Below, piece after piece: positions 59,133-64,000 of a stretch of DNA of 64,000 bases. Location: positions 124,001-188,000 of the forward strand of contig NZ_JAFKCV010000001.1 in assembly GCF_017254865.1 (NCBI RefSeq), given 5' to 3'. This DNA comes from Bowmanella dokdonensis. Its GTDB lineage: Bacteria; Pseudomonadota; Gammaproteobacteria; Enterobacterales; Alteromonadaceae. A program made the position numbers and the translations under genes. The notes beneath the pieces were generated by a model. It was not told where the DNA came from and ran no database searches. It saw only the letters and a program-made list of their open reading frames with translations. Positions within the stretch are counted from its first letter, which is position 1. Every line of letters begins with the position of its first letter.

Positions 59133-60389
59133 TCATCCGCCGAACAGCCAACGACCCAGCAACTGTACCAGCAGATAACCAACGCTGTACGCCAGCAGCA
59201 GGATCAGACTGAATCTGGCATAGCGACCAAAGGTCAGGCCGGGGACCTTGCTCATGGCGACTATGCCCGCTGCAGAACCAATTACCAGCAAGGATCCGCC
59301 GACACCCACCGCATAGGTGAGGCTCAGCCAGGAGGCCGGATCCATCTGAATATCCGCCTTCAGCAGGGCGGCCGTCAGGGGGACGTTGTCAATAAAGGAC
59401 GACAGTACGCCCATCACAAAATTGGCCTGATACAGTGGCAGGTTGCCGTACACCTTCAGCAAAAGTTCCAGCACCTGGATTTGCTTGAGCATACCCACCA
59501 GCAACAAAATACCGAGGAAGAACAACAGCGTGTCGAACTCGATACGGCGGACGTAATCGAGGATCGGATCCTCGTCATTGTCATGCCGCAGAAAGTGCGC
59601 CACCAGGAACATCACCGATAATCCACAGAGGAAGCTGAGCACGGGCGGAATATGAAAGATCACATTACCCAGGATGGTTAAAATGATGGTCAGCAGGAAA
59701 ATACAGGCGATCAATATGTCCACGCCACTGACTGAGACCGGTTTGCGCTTCAGGGTAATCTGACCGCTCATCCCGAAAGACAACAGGCCCGTCAGCAGCA
59801 GCACAGAGGCCAGCGCCGGCAGGCTTAGCCACAGCAAATCCTGGATCTGGGTTTTGCCGCCAAGGAATATCATCAGGGTGGTCACATCGCCGGTGATCAG
59901 CGCCACGCCGCCTGAGTTGACGGCAAACACCGCCAGTACCGTGAATTTCACCACTTTGTCTTTGGACAGACCCAACGGCAATATCATGGCGATAGAGACC
60001 AGGGTGGCGGTAATGTTGTCGGCCAGGGAGGAAAAGAAGAAGCTGAACAGACCCGTCATCAATAACAGTTTTCGCTCACTCATGCGTGATGGCAGCAACT
60101 TGTTCATCAGGCTCTCAATCAGGCGTTTCTTGTTCAGGTAAGCGACAAATGTCATGGCGGCCACCAGGAACAACCAGAGCGTGGCGATTTCGGCAATATT
60201 TTCATGCAGATGATGGTTTACGGCTTCTGCCGTTTGGCTGTTCTGGGCAGTGAGATACAGAATGACCCAGGAGAGGGTACCGGTAAACAGCGTGACCTTG
60301 GCTTTGCTGATATGGGTGACTTCCTCAAAAATGACCCCGAGTAAGGCCAGCACAGCCAGCCCGATAAGCAGCAATTCAACAGTACCCAT
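59133..60389 (-). CDS. nhaD: Na+/H+ antiporter NhaD
   Basis: Inner-membrane sodium/proton antiporter of 418 residues, about 11-12 membrane helices. Characteristic stretches are ATLWLFLVAAMTFVAYLNKK, FFSSLADNITATLVSIAM, NSGGVALITGDVTTLMIFLG and SSFIDNVPLTAALLKAD, with the conserved acidic residues of the ArsB/NhaD superfamily. It is typical of marine and halophilic bacteria. Single-gene unit. Confidence 0.93.
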   Translation of the reverse strand: MGTVELLLIGLAVLALLGVIFEEVTHISKAKVTLFTGTLSWVILYLTAQNSQTAEAVNHHLHENIAEIATLWLFLVAAMTFVAYLNKKRLIESLMNKLLPSRMSERKLLLMTGLFSFFFSSLADNITATLVSIAMILPLGLSKDKVVKFTVLAVFAVNSGGVALITGDVTTLMIFLGGKTQIQDLLWLSLPALASVLLLTGLLSFGMSGQITLKRKPVSVSGVDILIACIFLLTIILTILGNVIFHIPPVLSFLCGLSVMFLVAHFLRHDNDEDPILDYVRRIEFDTLLFFLGILLLVGMLKQIQVLELLLKVYGNLPLYQANFVMGVLSSFIDNVPLTAALLKADIQMDPASWLSLTYAVGVGGSLLVIGSAAGIVAMSKVPGLTFGRYARFSLILLLAYSVGYLLVQLLGRWLFGG

Positions 60390-60452
60390 TCTTTTAATCC
60401 AAAAGCCGGAATGGGCGCGGATTCTAATCTATCCGGGGCATTTTAACCATTC

Positions 60453-60462
60453 ACCAATTGGT
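60453..60462. repeat. Palindrome ACCAATTGGT(AT)
   Basis: A short palindrome between nhaD and the DUF4442 gene, sharing the ACCAAT end sequence with the MITE at 55.7 kb and the palindrome at 59.02 kb. Confidence 0.35.
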
Positions 60463-60491
60463 ATAAGCCATGCGTGAAGGTAAGGGACAGG

Positions 60492-60989
60492 TCAGGTCGG
60501 ACGCTTCTTCGGGATCCAGGCCCAGTTCATCTCGCATTCGATGGTCTGGATACCGGTCGCATCGGTGACTTTGACCGCCACAATCACATCCCCCTTGTCC
60601 TGACTTTGCATCCGGGCAATCTGTTCATCAGTCAGATACGCCACCGCCGTCATATCACCCTGAGCACGGGTCAGATAGCGGATATTCATGGATTTGATCA
60701 GGGGCAGTTTGTCACCGGGCAGATTGATACCCAGGATAAAGCCGGTGGCCGATTCAGCCAGCAAGGCCATGGCCGCTGCATGCACCGAGCCAATATGATT
60801 CTGCACTTTCTTGTGATTTTTCTGCCTGAAGGTGACCGACTTACCGTCGGTGCCCAGAATCTGCAGTCCGGCGGTACCCGCCAGTTTGACCTTATGACAG
60901 AACACCCGGGTGATAATCCAGTTTCTCAGCCAGACGGGATAACCATTGACCCTGTCGACCAGTTTTCTTAAGGGATTGCTCGCTGCCAT
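60492..60989 (-). CDS. DUF4442 hotdog-fold thioesterase-like protein
   Basis: A 165-residue protein of the DUF4442 family, which has a hotdog fold and is probably a thioesterase. Family pattern KNHKKVQNHIGSVHAAAMAL and ESATGFILGINLP are visible, with the catalytic-region NHIGSVHA. The substrate is unknown. Single gene between nhaD and the sulfotransferase gene. Confidence 0.82.
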   Translation of the reverse strand: MAASNPLRKLVDRVNGYPVWLRNWIITRVFCHKVKLAGTAGLQILGTDGKSVTFRQKNHKKVQNHIGSVHAAAMALLAESATGFILGINLPGDKLPLIKSMNIRYLTRAQGDMTAVAYLTDEQIARMQSQDKGDVIVAVKVTDATGIQTIECEMNWAWIPKKRPT

Positions 60990-61048
60990 GATTCTATTTA
61001 TCTGGTTAGACCAGTTGGCAGCATAGCATAAGTCAGCAGACTGACAAG

Positions 61049-62614
61049 CTAGCTTGTCGAAATGCCTTGCCTGTCAAAAAATGCCTGGATCTTGTCGGTA
61101 TGGGGCTGATAACGACGCCAGCGACCAACGGACCGGGCGTTGATCGGTTCACGAACCTGAACTTTACTGGCTGTGGATACCGGTGCCTGGTTATTTTCTA
61201 TCTGTAAACATTGTGCTTGCCAGGGGAGGTGGCAGAAATCGAGGATTGAGCGTATCTGTGCTTCCGGCCGGGACACCAAATCTTCGTAACTGACTATCCT
61301 GAAATTCGGGTGTCCCAGCGAGTCAAACTCATGTATCCAGCGGTGGAAACGGGCGTAGTACTCCGCTGTTCTATCCAGATCCAATGAATAGGCGGTAAAA
61401 GGGTTTTGCAACGAAAACAGCTGTCTGAAATTACCAATACAGGTGTCCAGAGGATTTCTCAGCATGCAAATGATCTTGGCATTGGGAAGGGCGCGGCGAA
61501 TCAGATCCAGATAGAGAAAGTTAAAGGGTAACTTATCCACAAAGCGGGGACAGGATTTGGCCAGGGCAGCCGTGCGGGCGATGTAATGTTCGCCAATTTT
61601 TGCCCACTGGCTTTGGTACGCCTGTTCGAGCACGTTGGTGTCCAGCAGCCGGGGAGAAGAGCTCGTGCTACAGGCTTTTACCGCGATGGCAAAATCATGT
61701 AACTCTTCACCAGAACACACCATGCTATGAGAGGACAGAATCCGCTCCATCAGAGTGGTCCCCGAGCGGGGCATGCCGACAACGAAGATTGCTTGGTTAG
61801 ATTGGCAGCCTGACCCTTGCAAGGGTATCTGAGCTTTTGTGTGCAAGGCTTCAAACAGCTTTTCTTCTGCGGCTTGGTCGTATTTCAACTTGTCGAAAGT
61901 ACGCTGTTTGTATTCTGTCAGAATATTAAATGCATCCTGGTACCGGCTCTGCTTTTCATATTCTTTGGCAATGGCATGGGCCAGGTGCAGCTGCTCGTCC
62001 ACATTGCGGGGTTGCTTAAGCAAGTCGTGTAGAACGGGCAACAGGTGGCTGGCCGGTTCTGACAGTTCGGTGAGAGCAAAATAGGCTTTGACGTAATGTG
62101 GGTTCAGCTCAATGGCTTTTTCAAAAGCTTGTCTGGCTTTATCAAACTGTCCCAGGAACTTGGCGGCGATGCCGTAATTGTAATGGTAGCTTTCTTTGTC
62201 ACCATCAAGGTCGATGGCTTGCTGATAGTAAGGCATAGCCTCTCTGTGCATGCCCACTGTGCTCAGGGCGACGCCAACCGTGTCCAGCATCAATGGTTCA
62301 TGGGTTGGAGTTTGCGAAAAGTCAGCCTCAAGACGCTCCACTTGCTGACGGTTTCGGGTCAGCGAATGGGCTTTTAGCAGATAGACCAGATACTCTCTTT
62401 CGTTATCCGTATCCAGGCCCCTGGCTTTCTCAATCAGCTTTACCGCTTTTTCAGCCTGACCAATCTCCATATTGATGATGCCCAACAGGAAATAGGCATC
62501 GGCATGCCTGGGATCCTGTTTAACTATGCTGACCAGGAGAGGATGGGCGTCGATGTAGGCTTTTTTGTTTATCAGCGCTACGGCCTGATGATGCAATTCG
62601 GAGATTGATTTCAT
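61049..62614 (-). CDS. TPR-repeat sulfotransferase
   Basis: A 521-residue protein. Tetratricopeptide repeats fill about residues 1-250 (DAYFLLGIINMEIGQAEKAV, SYHYNYGIAAKFLGQFDKAR). The C-terminal half is a PAPS-dependent sulfotransferase domain with the 5'-phosphosulfate loop FVVGMPRSGTTLMERIL at about 275, a 3'-phosphate region near CMLRNPLDTCIGNFRQLFS and RIVSYEDLVSRPEAQI. It is unlikely to be secreted, as there is no signal peptide. It lies directly downstream of a TonB receptor gene, separated by a terminator. Confidence 0.88.
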   Translation of the reverse strand: MKSISELHHQAVALINKKAYIDAHPLLVSIVKQDPRHADAYFLLGIINMEIGQAEKAVKLIEKARGLDTDNEREYLVYLLKAHSLTRNRQQVERLEADFSQTPTHEPLMLDTVGVALSTVGMHREAMPYYQQAIDLDGDKESYHYNYGIAAKFLGQFDKARQAFEKAIELNPHYVKAYFALTELSEPASHLLPVLHDLLKQPRNVDEQLHLAHAIAKEYEKQSRYQDAFNILTEYKQRTFDKLKYDQAAEEKLFEALHTKAQIPLQGSGCQSNQAIFVVGMPRSGTTLMERILSSHSMVCSGEELHDFAIAVKACSTSSSPRLLDTNVLEQAYQSQWAKIGEHYIARTAALAKSCPRFVDKLPFNFLYLDLIRRALPNAKIICMLRNPLDTCIGNFRQLFSLQNPFTAYSLDLDRTAEYYARFHRWIHEFDSLGHPNFRIVSYEDLVSRPEAQIRSILDFCHLPWQAQCLQIENNQAPVSTASKVQVREPINARSVGRWRRYQPHTDKIQAFFDRQGISTS

Positions 62615-62639
62615 ATGTATCTTAGCTTGCTGAAAGTAT

Positions 62640-62665
62640 AAAGGGCGCTCAGATGGCGCCCTTTT
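62640..62665 (-). terminator. Rho-independent terminator between TonB receptor and sulfotransferase genes
   Basis: AAAGGGCGC / GCGCCCTTTT stem with a short loop. T-runs lie on both sides, so it can act in both directions. It sits 16 bp after the receptor stop. Confidence 0.85.
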
Positions 62666-62681
62666 CTAAACCGGTAGTGAT

Positions 62682-64000
62682 TTAGAACTTGTAGTCGAAC
62701 TTCACCCCTACGGTCCGCGGCGGAATCAGGAAATGCCCGTAAACCCGCTGAAGTTCCGGCAATGCTCTTGGGCGGGTTTCTGATCTGTCATCATAGCGAC
62801 CCATTCCAGCCCAGGACATATCCCGGCGTGTTCCACTGTATGCATACTTATCAAATAAGTTATCAGCATACAAAGTAACGGACCATTCATCTGCATCCAA
62901 CTTAATTGACAGGTTGCTCAGTCCGTAACCTGGCAGAGCCTCGCCATCTGCCTTCTGACCAACCTTGGTCACCACATCTCCTTGCGCAGTCAAGCCATAG
63001 TTAATAATCAGCAGCTTATCGTCAAACACTTCCTGTTCATAGCTGATCCCCATGGAGAACTGCTGCTTCGGCGCTCCAGGTAATCTGTCGCCTGGTTCAC
63101 CGGAGTAATAAGGCAGGATTTCTTCGAGGACCTCTGGGGAATATCTGCTTCCTCTACGTGGCAGTAACAGTCCCTCTGTGTAGCTCGTGAGTTCAGCGTC
63201 TGCGTAAGAGTAGGTAGCATATGCTGTCAGGTTATCGCCCAGAATCGCACGAGTGGACAGTTCGATGCCCCGGGAGCGTGCATTACCAGCATTAGAGGTA
63301 ATGATTTCTGCCCCTAATGCCGAGGTGGTTTGTACTTGTGCATCGTCCCATTCCACATTGAACAGGGCAGCGTTAAAATGGACCTTGTTCTTAAACCAAG
63401 TGCTCTTTACACCCAACTCATAGTTAGTAGTAGTATCAGGCTGATAATCTTCTTCACCGGGTGAAGCACATACCGACTGTTGAGGTGATTCAAAGTCTTC
63501 AGCGGTACAGGCCCGCAGTCCATTAGAGCCACCTAACCGAAATCCCTCGCTGACCGTAAAATACACCATGGCATCCCGGTTCAGATTATAGCTGGCGTTA
63601 AATTTAAGCAGGTTGCCATTATCCTTCGCCCCGGTAGGCGTAAGGGTAATATCACTTAGACTGTCCACAGGCTCACTGGTATAGAGTGGGGTGGCATTTC
63701 CAGACTGTGACCAGAGATCATACTCATAAAAACGTGCTCCGACTGTGAGGCTGAGATCCTCAGTAGCCTGATAGCCCACTTCACCAAACAGGGCCCTTTC
63801 GATATCTTTAAAATCGCTAAGGGCAATGTATTCCAGGTCCTGCTCAATATTGGGCTGGCCATCGGGTGCGCCCCTCCAGAACTCGGTCAGCCCGGGGGTG
63901 TATTCCCGGTCATCTGAGCTACCCTCGGCATGGTTATAGAAGGCACCGACTATCCAGTTCCAGTCAGAATCGCCCTGGGAGACTAAACGGACTTCCTGTG
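62682..64000 (-). CDS. TonB-dependent receptor, C-terminal part (5' end beyond window)
   Basis: The minus-strand frame is open from the window edge to a stop at 62682, about 439 codons. It begins at the window edge inside a barrel (QEVRLVSQGDSDWNWIVGAF) and continues with typical receptor strands: SYNLNRDAMVYFTVSEGFRL, TNYELGVKSTWFKNKVHFNA, ARSRGIELSTRAILGD, YSYADAEL. It ends in the aromatic-final PRTVGVKFDYKF. This is the FecA/IutA-like group common in marine Alteromonadales, many of which take up glycans or other large substrates. The sulfotransferase gene downstream may or may not be linked. Confidence 0.9.
   Translation of the reverse strand, partial: QEVRLVSQGDSDWNWIVGAFYNHAEGSSDDREYTPGLTEFWRGAPDGQPNIEQDLEYIALSDFKDIERALFGEVGYQATEDLSLTVGARFYEYDLWSQSGNATPLYTSEPVDSLSDITLTPTGAKDNGNLLKFNASYNLNRDAMVYFTVSEGFRLGGSNGLRACTAEDFESPQQSVCASPGEEDYQPDTTTNYELGVKSTWFKNKVHFNAALFNVEWDDAQVQTTSALGAEIITSNAGNARSRGIELSTRAILGDNLTAYATYSYADAELTSYTEGLLLPRRGSRYSPEVLEEILPYYSGEPGDRLPGAPKQQFSMGISYEQEVFDDKLLIINYGLTAQGDVVTKVGQKADGEALPGYGLSNLSIKLDADEWSVTLYADNLFDKYAYSGTRRDMSWAGMGRYDDRSETRPRALPELQRVYGHFLIPPRTVGVKFDYKF

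Overview
The window reads as a chromosome segment of a marine or saline gammaproteobacterium of the order Alteromonadales (Alteromonadaceae-like). This is inferred from gene order (amiB-tsaE-nnr/queG, rsd/rho/trxA/rhlB/gppA, ubiE-ubiJ-ubiB next to tatABCD), from MaoP, NhaD, TonB receptors and a DUF3718-type secreted protein, and from MITE-like repeats ending in ATACCAAT. No rRNA, tRNA, prophage, CRISPR array or complete insertion sequence was seen. Most of the window is well-packed housekeeping DNA with accessory islands between.

Layout. 1-5.4 kb: cell-wall amidase (cut by the edge), tRNA-t6A ATPase, NAD(P)HX repair, queuosine and haem genes. 5.4-10 kb: a candidate small RNA, then an AraC-type regulator divergent from a 3-keto-glycoside cassette (DUF1080 hydrolase, GMC oxidoreductase, Tat-exported small subunit). 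10-16.4 kb: nudC, rsd, rho, trxA, rhlB, gppA. 16.4-26.1 kb: a long minus-strand run ubiE-ubiJ-ubiB, tatABC, tatD, a membrane diguanylate cyclase and hemB, interrupted by one opposite-strand outer-membrane gene. 26.1-32.8 kb: two DnaA boxes, an AT-rich orphan lipoprotein, a Tag-like glycosylase, prlC, a small heat-shock protein, glutathione reductase and a SIMPL protein.

32.8-42.1 kb is the most interesting part. A sensor kinase, a YfiR-like protein, a TonB-dependent receptor and a REC-GGDEF response regulator form one minus-strand run. It is divergent from a sigma-54 activator with a non-Fis C-terminus, which is followed by a YHYH-domain lipoprotein. Both flanking transcription units start behind a -24/-12 promoter with the right spacing (TTGGC-N7-TTGCA and TTGGC-N7-TTGCT). 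Both also carry upstream CTATAAG repeats in the same orientation relative to the promoter. This predicts a closed sigma-54 circuit linking a sensor, c-di-GMP, an outer-membrane receptor and an exported lipoprotein.

42-56 kb: a GNAT enzyme, a LysR/PLP-decarboxylase pair, a DUF2252/PhoD-like pair, a phytase-like lipoprotein, a dCache chemoreceptor, a two-lobed aspartic protease with a PDZ domain, a small P-loop kinase and a ~315 bp MITE. 56-64 kb: acetolactate synthase (ilvI-ilvH), maoP, nhaD, a DUF4442 protein, a TPR-sulfotransferase and the 3' part of a TonB-dependent receptor gene that runs off the window.
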